A DNA stretch of 9,889 bases from Zymomonas sp. (lineage in GTDB: Bacteria; Pseudomonadota; Alphaproteobacteria; Sphingomonadales; Sphingomonadaceae): NCBI GenBank assembly GCA_027489105.1, contig JAIYAJ010000322.1, positions 1 to 9,889 of the forward strand, given 5' to 3'. This document shows positions 1-7,388 of this stretch, piece after piece. Positions within the stretch are counted from its first letter, which is position 1; the number at the start of each line of letters is the position of its first letter. Under the pieces are notes generated by a model that worked only from the letters and a program-made list of their open reading frames with translations, was not told where the DNA came from and did not search any database. A program made the translations under genes and the position numbers.

Positions 1-3
1 AGA

Positions 4-471
4 TCAGGCGTCGGCGGCGATGCGCGCCTTGACGATCTTGCCCGGCGCGCGCGGCGGCTCACCCTTCGGCAGCGCGTCGACATGCTCCATGCCCGACTCG
101 ACGATACCCCACACGGTGTACTGGCCGTCGAGGAAGCGCGCGTCATCGAAACAGATGAAGAACTGGCTGTTCGCGCTGTTCGGGTTGGCGCTGCGCGCCA
201 TCGAGCAGACGCCGCGGACATGCGGCTCGCGGTTGAACTCGGCCTTCAGGTTCGGTTTGTCCGAACCGCCCATGCCGGTGCCGGTCGGATCTCCGCCCTG
301 TGCCATGAAGCCGTCGATGACGCGGTGGAAGACGACGCCGTCATAGAAGCCTTCGCGGGTGAGCTCCTTGATGTGGGCGACATGGCCGGGGGCGAGGTCG
401 GGGCGCAGGTTGATGACGACATCGCCGCCCTCCAGCGTCATGATCAGGGTGTTTTCGGGATCTGCGGACAT
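4..471 (-). CDS. Cyclophilin-type peptidyl-prolyl cis-trans isomerase, cytoplasmic
   Basis: This enzyme isomerises Xaa-Pro peptide bonds during protein folding. The product is 155 aa, the size of small bacterial cyclophilins such as PpiB, and it has no signal peptide, so it should act in the cytoplasm. The cyclophilin signature FHRVIDGFMAQGGD (residues 48-61) carries the catalytic Arg50 with Phe55, Met56 and Gln58. SQFFICF (102-108) and FLDGQYTVWG (113-122) complete the pocket. Phe113 sits where human CypA has Trp121 and Tyr118 where it has His126; bacterial cyclophilins often lack this Trp and then bind cyclosporin poorly. The start at 471 is chosen because AAGGAG lies 6 nt upstream and the alignable domain begins there. 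The frame stays open to an ATG at 609, but those 46 extra residues look unrelated to the family. It is divergent from mgtE. The fold is certain; the exact paralogue (ppiA or ppiB) is not. Confidence 0.95.
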   Translation of the reverse strand: MSADPENTLIMTLEGGDVVINLRPDLAPGHVAHIKELTREGFYDGVVFHRVIDGFMAQGGDPTGTGMGGSDKPNLKAEFNREPHVRGVCSMARSANPNSANSQFFICFDDARFLDGQYTVWGIVESGMEHVDALPKGEPPRAPGKIVKARIAADA

Positions 472-576
472 CGGGAACTCCTTCTGGTCGATGCGACTTC
501 GCTCCGTCCCTATCGGCAGATGGCGTTTGAGGCGAGTGCTGATTGAGCGGGCCCGGAGCCAGCCGGCGCTAAATGT

Positions 577-622
577 CCGGCAAGCTGCAAAAGGCGTGAT
601 TACCGCCATTGCCGTTTGCCGG
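577..622 (+). promoter_or_regulatory. Imperfect hairpin in the mgtE leader
   Basis: Bases 577-585 pair with 614-622 (nine pairs, one of them G-U). After a single mismatch (586/613), 587-590 pair with 609-612. After a small internal loop, 593-596 pair with 604-607 around a 7-nt loop (TGATTAC). That makes 17 pairs in 46 nt, ending 45 nt before the mgtE GTG. No T-run follows in the plus direction, so it does not look like an intrinsic terminator. It is too small to be an M-box Mg2+ riboswitch. It may be a leader structure, a protein-binding palindrome or a chance cruciform. The rest of the 472-667 gap must hold the divergent promoters, but I cannot place them. Confidence 0.5.
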
Positions 623-667
623 TCCCGGCCCTAGACCGGCGCTCCAGCCAGGCGTGCGGAGGATGGC

Positions 668-2074
668 GTGAGCGAGACGGACAGCGAAATCCTCGAATCC
701 TCCGCCGCAGAGACGCTCCACGACGAGGATGACCGGCTGAAGTCTAGCTTCGTCGACGCCGTCATCGAATGCGTCGAGCAAGGCGACACCGACGGCGCCC
801 GGGCGCTCGTGTCGCCGCTGCACCCGGCCGACGTCGCCGACCTGTTCGAACTGGCGCCGCAGGAGATGCGGCGGCCGATCGCCTCCGCCATTTCCGACCT
901 GCTCGATGCCGACGTCTTTGCGGAAATGAACGAGTGGGTGCGCGAAGAGCTGATCGACGCGCTCGACCCGCATGAGGTGGCGGAGATCGCCACCCAGCTC
1001 GACACCGACGACGCCGTTGCGATCATCGAGGAACTGGAGGAAGAGGATCAGCGCGCGGTTTTGCGCGCGATGGAGCCCGACGATCGCGCTGCGATCGAAG
1101 AGGCGCTTTCCTATCCGGAAGAGTCCGCCGGCCGCCTGATGCAGCGCGACCTGATCGCGGTGCCCGAGCATTGGACGGTCGGGCATGTGCTCGACTATCT
1201 GCGTGGCAACGAGGATCTCGTTACCGATTTCTGGGAAGTGTTCGTCGTCGACGCCGGGCATCGGCCGATCGGCACCTGCAAGCTCAGCTGGATCATGCGC
1301 ACCCCGCGCCAGGTCTCGGTCGGCGACGGCATGGCGCGCGAGCAGACCCTCATCCCGGTCGACATGGACCAGGAAGAGGTCGCCCTCCGCTTTCAGAAAT
1401 ATGCGCTGATCTCGGCGGCTGTGGTCGATCATTCGGGCCGGCTGGTCGGCATGATCACCGTCGACGACATCGTCCACATCATCCAGGAAGAGGCCGGCGA
1501 AGACATATTGAAGCTGTCGGGCGCGGGCGATGGCGACATCAACGAACCCGTTCTCGAAACGGTCAAGGTCCGGCTGACCTGGCTGGTGGTCAACCTCGGC
1601 ACCGCGATCCTCGCGGCGTCGGTCGTGGGGCTGTTTCAGGACACGATCGCGCGGCTCGTGGTCCTCGCCGTCCTGATGCCGATCGTGTCGGGCATGGGCG
1701 GCAATGCGGGTACGCAGACCATGGCGGTGGCGGTCCGCGCGCTTGCGCTCAACCAGCTCACCTCGTCGAATACCGCCCGGATGATCTTCCGCGAATTCCG
1801 CATCGCGATCATGAACGGCCTCTGCCTCGGTGCGCTGATCGGGCTGGCGGTCTTTGTGATCTACGGCAATCGCGACCTCGGGATCGTGATCTGCCTCGCG
1901 ATGATCATCAACAACATCACGGCGGGTCTCGCCGGCATATTGGTGCCGGTCGGCCTCGACAAGGCCGGCGCCGATCCTGCGGTATCCTCGGCCGTCTTCG
2001 TGACGACCGCGACCGACGTGATGGGCTTCTTCTCCTTCCTCGGGCTGGCTGCCCTTTGGGGATTGCACGGTTGA
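668..2074 (+). CDS. mgtE: Magnesium transporter MgtE
   Basis: This is a homodimeric inner-membrane Mg2+ channel gated by intracellular Mg2+. The 468-aa product has the full family architecture. Residues about 30-145 form the acidic helical MgtE N domain. Two CBS domains follow at about 150-210 and 215-275, and a connecting (plug) helix at about 280-300. The five-helix membrane domain starts near 302. The conserved pore segment SGMGGNAGTQT is at 341-351. The C-terminal TTATDVMGF places Asp450 at the position of the selectivity aspartate (Asp432) of Thermus MgtE. The start is GTG at 668, with GGAGGA at 658-663 just upstream; the ATG at 663 is out of frame. A DUF1489 gene follows after 31 nt and is probably cotranscribed. 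A hairpin at 577-622 lies in the leader and may bear on regulation. Nothing looks truncated or degenerate. Confidence 0.96.
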   Translation: MSETDSEILESSAAETLHDEDDRLKSSFVDAVIECVEQGDTDGARALVSPLHPADVADLFELAPQEMRRPIASAISDLLDADVFAEMNEWVREELIDALDPHEVAEIATQLDTDDAVAIIEELEEEDQRAVLRAMEPDDRAAIEEALSYPEESAGRLMQRDLIAVPEHWTVGHVLDYLRGNEDLVTDFWEVFVVDAGHRPIGTCKLSWIMRTPRQVSVGDGMAREQTLIPVDMDQEEVALRFQKYALISAAVVDHSGRLVGMITVDDIVHIIQEEAGEDILKLSGAGDGDINEPVLETVKVRLTWLVVNLGTAILAASVVGLFQDTIARLVVLAVLMPIVSGMGGNAGTQTMAVAVRALALNQLTSSNTARMIFREFRIAIMNGLCLGALIGLAVFVIYGNRDLGIVICLAMIINNITAGLAGILVPVGLDKAGADPAVSSAVFVTTATDVMGFFSFLGLAALWGLHG

Positions 2075-2105
2075 AGCCGGCCGGCTCCTTGCCGATATGG
2101 GCGCC

Positions 2106-2513
2106 ATGAGTGACCTCCACATCACCAAGATCGCCTTTGGTTGCGACGGCTTCGACGACCTGCGTGCACGGCTGTCGCCGCGGATCGAGCGCGGCGAGCC
2201 GATCCTGCTGACGACGCGCTACAAGCCCAAGAGGTTCGAGGAGCTCGACGGCGGATCGCTCTACTGGATCTCCCAGCATCGGTTCGGCCTGCGGCAGCCG
2301 CTGATCGGCTTCGAAGATATCGAAGGCGGTCGCTGCGCCATTGTCCTTGCGCCGATACTGATCCCGGTAGAACCGCGCCCCCGGCGCGCGCATCAGGGCT
2401 GGCGCTATCTGACGGCGGCCGACGCGCCGCGCGACATCGACGAGAATGCGGCCGACGGCGACGCCATTCCGGCGACGCTTCAGGCCGAACTGGCGACCCT
2501 TGGGCTGCTCTGA
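2106..2513 (+). CDS. DUF1489 family protein
   Basis: The 135-aa soluble protein has no signal peptide or membrane segment. Its opening MSDLHITKIAFGCDGFDDL and the central segment with TRYKPKRFEEL, GSLYWIS and an IGFEDIEGGRCAIVLAP stretch match what I know of DUF1489, a small family of unknown function common in Alphaproteobacteria. The basic TRYKPKR patch followed by YW could bind nucleic acid, but that is a guess. ATG 2106 is preferred because the family normally begins at this MS-LH segment. An in-frame ATG at 2097 would add three residues, and neither start has a clear Shine-Dalgarno, which fits translation coupled to mgtE 31 nt upstream. Its stop is 7 bases from the converging GIN-protein stop. 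A small GC hairpin (2502-2506 with 2513-2517) covers the end and has no T-run. Confidence 0.85.
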   Translation: MSDLHITKIAFGCDGFDDLRARLSPRIERGEPILLTTRYKPKRFEELDGGSLYWISQHRFGLRQPLIGFEDIEGGRCAIVLAPILIPVEPRPRRAHQGWRYLTAADAPRDIDENAADGDAIPATLQAELATLGLL

Positions 2514-2520
2514 GCCCGGT

Positions 2521-3216
2521 TCAGCCGCCGCAGCGGATCGATCCCGACCCCGTCTTGCGCTGGGTGCAATTCGGCCGGCCCGCTATCCTGATATCGCCCG
2601 AGCCCGTGACGGTCGCCTTTGCCGAACGGGTCGCACCCATGTCGATATCGCCCGATCCGGTCACCGTTGCCACAAGATCGGCCGCGGCGAGGCTGCCCGC
2701 CGCGATGTTGCCGGACCCCGTTACGCTGGCGGTCACGTTCTGCGCGGTGCCACGTGCGGCGAGATCGCCCGATCCGGTGACGCGCAAGGACAGCGTGTCG
2801 GCCTCGATCCGATCGATCCGCATGTCGCCCGAACCGCTCACCCCGGCAGAGAAACTGGTCCCCTTCGCCTGATCCAGCACGATATTCCCCGAACCGCTGA
2901 GCTGAACCGAACGGAGCGCAGGCGCCGTGATCGCAACGCGCGTGGCATTGCGGCCCGTGCTCCAGCCCCAACTGGACCTTCGGGTCTTCACCACCAGCAC
3001 ATCGCCCTTAACCACCAGGATCAGGCGGTCGAGTTGCTCCTGCGGGCCTCGCGCGGAGGCGGCGGGGCGGCTGCCGGAGCGTATGTCGACATCATAGGGG
3101 CCTTCGACCACCACCCGGTTGAACCCTGCAACGGGAAAATCGCGGTTGGCGACCGTGTCGGCCAGCGCAGGCGAGCCGAGCCCGGCGGACATCAGCAGTA
3201 GAACTGGCACGCGCAT
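2521..3216 (-). CDS. Exported GIN-domain (DUF2807) repeat protein
   Basis: The product is 231 aa and its function is unknown. It belongs to the head-GIN / DUF2807 family, sometimes called putative autotransporter adhesin, which forms a beta-helix-like repeat fold. Residues 1-20 form a signal peptide (MRVPVLLLMSAGLGSPALA-D), so it is periplasmic or surface exposed. The head (about 25-100) is followed by seven GSG turns at 108, 128, 148, 167, 187, 205 and 223. They follow the pattern [ST]GSG[DNS][ILM] with an 18-20 residue period, one strand-turn per repeat. Two cysteines near the end (217, 229) could form a disulfide. The start at 3216 has GGAGGG 4 nt upstream and opens directly on the signal peptide. 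An upstream in-frame ATG (3282) would read through the palindrome and spoil the signal peptide. It lies downstream of the carD terminator, so it is probably its own transcription unit. Confidence 0.9.
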   Translation of the reverse strand: MRVPVLLLMSAGLGSPALADTVANRDFPVAGFNRVVVEGPYDVDIRSGSRPAASARGPQEQLDRLILVVKGDVLVVKTRRSSWGWSTGRNATRVAITAPALRSVQLSGSGNIVLDQAKGTSFSAGVSGSGDMRIDRIEADTLSLRVTGSGDLAARGTAQNVTASVTGSGNIAAGSLAAADLVATVTGSGDIDMGATRSAKATVTGSGDIRIAGRPNCTQRKTGSGSIRCGG

Positions 3217-3230
3217 TTTACCCTCCCGAC

Positions 3231-3252
3231 TGTGTTGTATATATAATACACA
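3231..3252 (-). promoter_or_regulatory. AT-rich 22-bp palindrome, candidate operator/promoter of the GIN gene
   Basis: The element has outer arms TGTGT and ACACA around an alternating TATATATA core. Eighteen of 22 positions match the reverse complement. It lies 14 bases upstream of the GIN start codon, next to the Shine-Dalgarno, in otherwise GC-rich DNA. In the minus direction it includes -10-like hexamers (TATTAT, TATATA). A repressor bound here would block initiation. AT-rich operators of this style are seen for GntR/YtrA-type regulators, but that assignment is from memory and no regulator gene is in the window. Confidence 0.55.
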
Positions 3253-3280
3253 GACGGCGGTCACAGGCCAGAGAGAAGGC

Positions 3281-3309
3281 AAAGAAAAAGGCGGCCCGCG
3301 AAGGCCGCC
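3281..3309 (-). terminator. Rho-independent terminator after carD
   Basis: GGCGGCC (3290-3296) and GGCCGCC (3303-3309) form a perfect 7-bp GC stem with a 6-nt loop. On the minus strand it is followed by a T-rich tail (TTTTTCTTT, 3289-3281). It lies 25 nt beyond the carD stop and ends the minus-strand cluster before the GIN gene. Confidence 0.9.
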
Positions 3310-3334
3310 TCATTCGTCCTTCCGGGGAAGGGGC

Positions 3335-3853
3335 TTATTTGTTGTGGATCGCAGCCGCCTTGCGGAGGATGTCGAGGATCTTCTCCTGCGCCGTGGGCTC
3401 ATCGACCGCTTCCATGGCGGCGAGTTCGCGTGCGAGACGGCTGGTCGCCGCTTCGAAGATCTGACGCTCCGAATAGCTTTGCTCGGGCTGGTCGTCGGCC
3501 CGGAACAGGTCGCGCACCACTTCGGAGATCGACACGAGGTCGCCCGAGTTGATCTTCGCTTCATATTCCTGGGCGCGGCGCGACCACATGGTGCGCTTGA
3601 CCTTGGGCTTGCCCTTGAGCGTGGCAAGCGCTTCGCTCATCGTCAGGTTCGACGAGAGTTTGCGCATGCCGACGGCCTCGGCCTTGTTTGTCGGAACGCG
3701 GAGCGTCATGCGCTCCTTTTCAAAACGCAGAACGTAAAGTTCGAGTTTGGCTCCAGCAATTTCCTGGCTTTGCAGTTCGACCACGCGGCCGACACCATGC
3801 TTGGGATAAACAACATAATCGCCGACGACGAAGCTCAGCGCCTTGGCAGCCAT
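3335..3853 (-). CDS. carD: CarD/CdnL-family RNA polymerase-binding transcription regulator
   Basis: CarD/CdnL proteins bind the RNA polymerase beta subunit and stabilise open complexes, notably at rRNA and growth-related promoters. The 172-aa product starts with the Tudor-like RNAP-interaction domain (about 7-65): FVVGDYVVYPKHGVGRVVEL, then LELYVLRFEKERMTLRVPTNKAEAVGMR. A helical C-terminal domain follows (about 70-172) with the family's KRTMWSRRAQEYEAKINSGD segment, which contributes to promoter-junction DNA contact. The size and both domains are typical of alphaproteobacterial CdnL. ATG 3853 is the natural start, with AAAGGT some 7 nt upstream. It lies 230 bp downstream of fdxA, with a hairpin in between, so it probably also has its own promoter. 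A strong terminator follows. Confidence 0.95.
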   Translation of the reverse strand: MAAKALSFVVGDYVVYPKHGVGRVVELQSQEIAGAKLELYVLRFEKERMTLRVPTNKAEAVGMRKLSSNLTMSEALATLKGKPKVKRTMWSRRAQEYEAKINSGDLVSISEVVRDLFRADDQPEQSYSERQIFEAATSRLARELAAMEAVDEPTAQEKILDILRKAAAIHNK

Positions 3854-4018
3854 TTAGCAGACCTTTCATTGGGATGCCGTATCAGTTCCGTCCGATCCGC
3901 CCTCCCCTTAGCGGCCGACGGCAATCCTCATACGGCGACTCGCAGGTTCCTTGTTGCAGGCGCGCTGGATCGCGCCCGGACGCGAGTCCTGTAACACATC
4001 AGTAAGCGAAAAGCCAGC

Positions 4019-4042
4019 ATCCGGGCCCATTCCGGCCCGGAT
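4019..4042 (-). terminator. Perfect 9-bp inverted repeat after fdxA, possible terminator
   Basis: ATCCGGGCC (4019-4027) and GGCCCGGAT (4034-4042) pair perfectly around a 6-nt loop, 41 nt beyond the fdxA stop. On the minus strand the stem is followed by GCTGGCTTTTCGC, a poor T-run. It may slow or partly terminate fdxA transcription before carD. The rest of the 3854-4083 gap should carry a carD promoter, but I see no convincing -35/-10 pair. It has two single GANTC sites (3937-3941 and 3984-3988). Confidence 0.5.
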
Positions 4043-4083
4043 AGGACAAATCCGGTCGCTTTTTGCAGCTGCGAATGGTGCGA

Positions 4084-4422
4084 TCAGTCGCCCTGGCCGG
4101 GCTCGGGCGAGAAATGCTTCTCATATTTGCCCTCGACACCCTTCCACTCGTCCGCGTCGGCGGGCGCTTCGCGCTTGCGCGTGATGTTGGGCCACTGCGC
4201 GGCGAACGTATTGTTCAGTTCCAGCCACTGCTCCAGGCCGGATTCGGTGTCGGGCAGGATCGCCTCGGCCGGGCATTCGGGTTCGCAAACGCCGCAGTCG
4301 ATGCACTCGCTGGGATTGATCACCAGCATGTTGTCGCCCTCGTAGAAACAGTCGACGGGGCACACCTCGACACAGTCCATATACTTGCAACGGATGCAGG
4401 CATCGGTGACGACGTAGGTCAT
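4084..4422 (-). CDS. fdxA: Seven-iron ferredoxin FdxA ([3Fe-4S][4Fe-4S])
   Basis: This is a small soluble cytoplasmic electron carrier of 112 aa. The cysteine layout matches Azotobacter vinelandii ferredoxin I shifted by one residue. Cys9, Cys17 and Cys50 should bind the [3Fe-4S] cluster. Cys21, Cys40, Cys43 and Cys46 should bind the [4Fe-4S] cluster. The extra Cys12 and Cys25 of the family are also present. Both motifs are intact: [14 protein letters not shown] (9-22) and [12 protein letters not shown] (40-51). The C-terminal tail (about 60-112), with [16 protein letters not shown], is the usual helical extension. It follows the S4 gene by 35 nt. The Shine-Dalgarno is weak (AAGTGGA close to the ATG). 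The physiological partner cannot be told from the sequence. Confidence 0.96.
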   Translation of the reverse strand: MTYVVTDACIRCKYMDCVEVCPVDCFYEGDNMLVINPSECIDCGVCEPECPAEAILPDTESGLEQWLELNNTFAAQWPNITRKREAPADADEWKGVEGKYEKHFSPEPGQGD

Positions 4423-4457
4423 TATCCACTTTTCCCCAGGGGCTGACGCGGCCCCCG

Positions 4458-4739
4458 TTAGGTTGCGCGTCGCGGCTCGTCAACAGGGGGCGGCGAAAGG
4501 TCGGTATAGCAGGCCGCCGCTTCGGGGGCCGGTCCGCGTCGGTTGGGCAGTGCCTCGATCCGCACGATGCGGACACGGTCATACAGCGCGAAGGTCAGCA
4601 CATTGCCGATCCTGACCGTCGCATGGGCCCGGTCGATGACCCGGCCGTCGATGCGCATATGCCCCGCCTCGGCGAGGTCCTGCGCAAGCGCGCGGGTCTT
4701 GGTAAGACGAGAGAACCAGAGGAATTTATCGAGCCGCAT
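4458..4739 (-). CDS. S4-domain RNA-binding protein (Hsp15/HslR-like)
   Basis: The 93-aa basic protein begins with an S4 RNA-binding fold (about residues 1-60): [22 protein letters not shown], then the loop [13 protein letters not shown] and the strand [11 protein letters not shown]. The tail [22 protein letters not shown] resembles that of Hsp15 (HslR), which in E. coli binds stalled 50S subunits carrying nascent chains. It is shorter than E. coli Hsp15, so ribosome rescue is only inferred. Its ATG lies inside the 3' end of the helicase gene, overlapping by 14 nt, and no independent Shine-Dalgarno stands out. Translation is therefore likely coupled to the helicase, and both proteins are expected to act on RNA. 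Confidence 0.9.
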   Translation of the reverse strand: MRLDKFLWFSRLTKTRALAQDLAEAGHMRIDGRVIDRAHATVRIGNVLTFALYDRVRIVRIEALPNRRGPAPEAAACYTDLSPPPVDEPRRAT

Positions 4740-7275
4740 TCCGCTGGGACCGTGACGGGTAGAGATCGGCCAGCGCGCCGAACATATTGCCGGGACGCTG
4801 GCTTTCGGGCTTGCGCGGCGGGCGTTTGCCCTTCCACGTCCATTCCTCGCTATTGCCTGGCTGGGCGGCGCGGAAACCCAGCGCCAACATCAGCTGGGTG
4901 AAGCTGGCGGGGCGCAAGCCGAGCGAGGTGGACAGCGCCGGGTCGGGGGTGAAAGGCTTCCGTCCCGTGCGCGCCTCATGGGCGATTCGGGCGAGCCGCT
5001 CGGCCAGGTCGACGCGGAGCATCTGCGCGCCGAGCGCCCGATAGCCTGCACGCGTCATCGCCTCGCAGGCGGCATTGTCGGCGGGGGTGGGCATCGACAC
5101 CGCGCCAGGGACCGGCAGGTCGGGCATCATCTGATCCTCGGCCGCAGCGAACAGAGCGAGGCGCCAGCGCGTCGATTCGGGCTTGAGAAGGGTCGGGGAA
5201 TAGACATCGATCGTCCCGATCTTGACGTCCAGTCGCTCGGCGCGCGACCGGTCCTCGCGTTCGAGATGCTCGATCGCCGAGGCGAGCTGGTCGCGCGGCA
5301 CAATGCCGCCGGCCTCGGCGAGCGGTGCCAGCAGTGCGCGGAGCGACGGCGGGCAGGCCGGGTCGCGGGCTGCATCGGCATAGCGGGCAAGCGGCTTCAG
5401 CTCCCGTTGGATCCGCGATTCGAGCCATGCGGTTACGCGCTGTTCGACGGCGGCGCGATCGACCGGAGTGAGAGTATCGAGTGCGCGGTGTAGCCGGACA
5501 CGGGGGCTCAGCAGGCTGCGCCCCTTTTCGAGCCGCGCCACGACGTCGCCCCTCCAGAAGATCGCCACCGGCCGCCCGGCATCGGTGGCGAGCGAGAATT
5601 CGGCATCGCCGTCGGCCGCCAGTTGCCGTGCGCGGCTCGACAATTCCACACCCAGCCGCCGTTCCGCCGCCGCCATCAGCCGCTTCATGTCGCCATGCCG
5701 CGCGAGGTGATCCGCCTTGAAGCGGAAGCCGATCAGCCGACCGATCGGCTCTCCGTCGACGGTGACGATCCCGTCCTCGTCGACCTTGACGGGGAGCAGC
5801 AGATCGCCGCCCTTGGCGCCGAGATCGCGCATCAGCACCGACGTTCGACGATCGACAAAGCGTTGGGTCAGGCGCTGGTGCAGCGCATCCGAGAGCTTTT
5901 CTTCGAGCGAGCGGGTGCGCTCCGCCCAGCTGTCCGCATCGGGCAGCCAGTCCTGCCGATGAGCGATATAGGCCCAGGTCCTGACCCCGGCGATGCGGTC
6001 GGCGAGCGTCTCGACGTCGCCCTGCACGCTGTCGAGCCGGGCGAGTTCGTCCGCGAACCAGCTGACCGGAAGGAAGCCGTTGCCCTCGCTCAGATGGCGA
6101 AAGATGCGTGCGACCAGGCGACCGTGCGGTTCCGGGCCGGTCTTGCGGAAGTCGGGCAGTCCGCACGCCGCCCACAAGCGGGCGATGACAGGCTTGCTTC
6201 GGGCGCGTTCGCGGACCCAGTCTTCCTCGGCCAGCCGCTTGAGTACAGCGAGGTCGATCGCCTGGGGCGCTGCGCGCAGCACCTGCCGGTCAGGACGCCT
6301 TTCGAGATCGGTGATCAGCCCGTCCAGCGAGGCGAGGGTCGGTTGCCCCTCGCGCCAGAACAGATGATCGATCGGCTGGAAGGCGTGGGCCTCGATCGCG
6401 TCGACCTCTTCATCCTCGAATCGCGCACCGCTGCTGCCCTCCAGCGCGAGTGTCCCGAAGGTTCCGTCGCGCTGGTGGCGTCCGGCGCGTCCGGCGATCT
6501 GCGCCATCTCTGCGATCGTGAGTCGCCGGGTTCGCCGACCGTCGAACTTGCGCAGCGAGGCGAAGGCGACATGCGCCACGTCCATGTTCAGGCCCATGCC
6601 GATCGCATCGGTTGCAACCAGATAGTCGACCTCTCCGGCCTGGAACATCGCGACCTGCGCGTTGCGGGTGCGCGGCGAGAGCGCCCCCATCACCACGGCC
6701 GCGCCCCCGCGCAGGCGACGCAGCATCTCGGCCACCGCATAGACTTCCTCGGCCGAGAAGGCGACGATCGCCGAACGGGGCGGCAGCCGCGACAATTTGG
6801 TCGCGCCCGCGAAACTCAGCGTCGAAAAGCGCGGCCGGCCGATGATCTCAGCGTCCTTGACCAGCGCGCGCACCATCGGGCGGAGCGCCTCCGATCCGAG
6901 GATCATCGTCTCTTCGCGGCCCCGGGCGCGCAGCAGTCGATCGGTGAACACATGGCCGCGTTCGGAATCGGTGCCGAGCTGCGCTTCGTCGAGTGCGACG
7001 AAGGCGAAGTCTCGGTCGATCGGCATCGATTCGGCGGTCGTCAGATAATATTGCGCATGGGGCGGCAGGATCTTCTCCTCGCCGGTGATCAGTGCGACGC
7101 GCTCCTTGCCCTTGATCGCGACGACCCGGTCATAGACCTCTCGTGCCAGCAGGCGGAGCGGGAAGCCGATCATGCCGCTCGAATGGCCGCACATCCGCTC
7201 GATCGCGAGATGCGTCTTGCCGGTGTTGGTCGGACCCAACACGGCCACGACCGGCTGGGCGCTGAAGATGGCCAT
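4726..7275 (-). CDS. SUV3-like superfamily 2 RNA helicase
   Basis: This is an ATP-dependent helicase of 849 aa. The N-terminal half holds the two RecA-like domains. Walker A GPTNTGKT is at 14-21, the Walker B/DEAx motif DEAQ at 96-99, GSEALRP at 127-133, LVATDAIGMGLN at 219-230 and the arginine-finger motif QIAGRAGR at 259-266. The TNTGKT and DEAQLG forms and the ATDAIGMGLN-QIAGRAGR pair are those of SUV3, the mitochondrial degradosome RNA helicase, whose relatives are widespread in Alphaproteobacteria. The remaining 550 residues are helical and less familiar, with a proline-rich basic tail (KGKRPPRKPES) that could bind RNA. ATG 7275 is the first start in frame and leaves only 13 residues before Walker A. 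Its Shine-Dalgarno is weak. It heads the minus-strand group with S4 and fdxA, and diverges from the M23 gene. Confidence 0.92.
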   Translation of the reverse strand: MAIFSAQPVVAVLGPTNTGKTHLAIERMCGHSSGMIGFPLRLLAREVYDRVVAIKGKERVALITGEEKILPPHAQYYLTTAESMPIDRDFAFVALDEAQLGTDSERGHVFTDRLLRARGREETMILGSEALRPMVRALVKDAEIIGRPRFSTLSFAGATKLSRLPPRSAIVAFSAEEVYAVAEMLRRLRGGAAVVMGALSPRTRNAQVAMFQAGEVDYLVATDAIGMGLNMDVAHVAFASLRKFDGRRTRRLTIAEMAQIAGRAGRHQRDGTFGTLALEGSSGARFEDEEVDAIEAHAFQPIDHLFWREGQPTLASLDGLITDLERRPDRQVLRAAPQAIDLAVLKRLAEEDWVRERARSKPVIARLWAACGLPDFRKTGPEPHGRLVARIFRHLSEGNGFLPVSWFADELARLDSVQGDVETLADRIAGVRTWAYIAHRQDWLPDADSWAERTRSLEEKLSDALHQRLTQRFVDRRTSVLMRDLGAKGGDLLLPVKVDEDGIVTVDGEPIGRLIGFRFKADHLARHGDMKRLMAAAERRLGVELSSRARQLAADGDAEFSLATDAGRPVAIFWRGDVVARLEKGRSLLSPRVRLHRALDTLTPVDRAAVEQRVTAWLESRIQRELKPLARYADAARDPACPPSLRALLAPLAEAGGIVPRDQLASAIEHLEREDRSRAERLDVKIGTIDVYSPTLLKPESTRWRLALFAAAEDQMMPDLPVPGAVSMPTPADNAACEAMTRAGYRALGAQMLRVDLAERLARIAHEARTGRKPFTPDPALSTSLGLRPASFTQLMLALGFRAAQPGNSEEWTWKGKRPPRKPESQRPGNMFGALADLYPSRSQRNAAR

Positions 7276-7327
7276 GGAGCGAGGATCGGCGCGTCGCGTG
7301 ACGAACGCAAGCGCGAAACCGCAGGCC

Positions 7328-7363
7328 GACTCGACTCATGGCCGCAAAGGACTCGATTCATCG
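7328..7363. promoter_or_regulatory. Cluster of four GANTC (CcrM) sites in a 14-bp direct repeat
   Basis: GANTC occurs at 7328-7332, 7333-7337, 7350-7354 and 7355-7359. These form two back-to-back pairs within the direct repeat GACTCGAYTCATSG (7328-7341 and 7350-7363, 12 of 14 identical), offset by 22 bp, about two helical turns. A fifth site is at 7467-7471. In Caulobacter-type alphaproteobacteria, CcrM methylates GANTC and GcrA acts with RNA polymerase at methylated promoters. The position between divergent genes supports a regulatory role. Confidence 0.6.
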
Positions 7364-7388
7364 CATATGGCCATTTCGGCTCGGCCCT

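Noticed and set aside
472..609. N-terminal extension of the cyclophilin to an ATG at 609
   Set aside because: The extra 46 residues do not look like a signal peptide or part of the family, and a good Shine-Dalgarno precedes the ATG at 471.
577..622. M-box (ykoK) riboswitch upstream of mgtE
   Set aside because: The element is far smaller than an M-box and lacks its multi-helix layout.
569..2128. 519-aa open frame antisense to mgtE
   Set aside because: Its protein is rich in Arg, Asp and His with no recognisable domain, a typical mirror of a GC-rich gene. MgtE on the plus strand is complete and convincing.
2502..2517. Hairpin as bidirectional terminator between the DUF1489 and GIN genes
   Set aside because: The stem is only 5 bp with no T-run on either side, and it overlaps the stop codon. 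Not enough to call a terminator.
3008..3014. TTAACCA, a CtrA half-site
   Set aside because: It lies inside the GIN coding sequence with no partner half at 7 bases, so it is likely chance. It shows that half-sites alone mean little.
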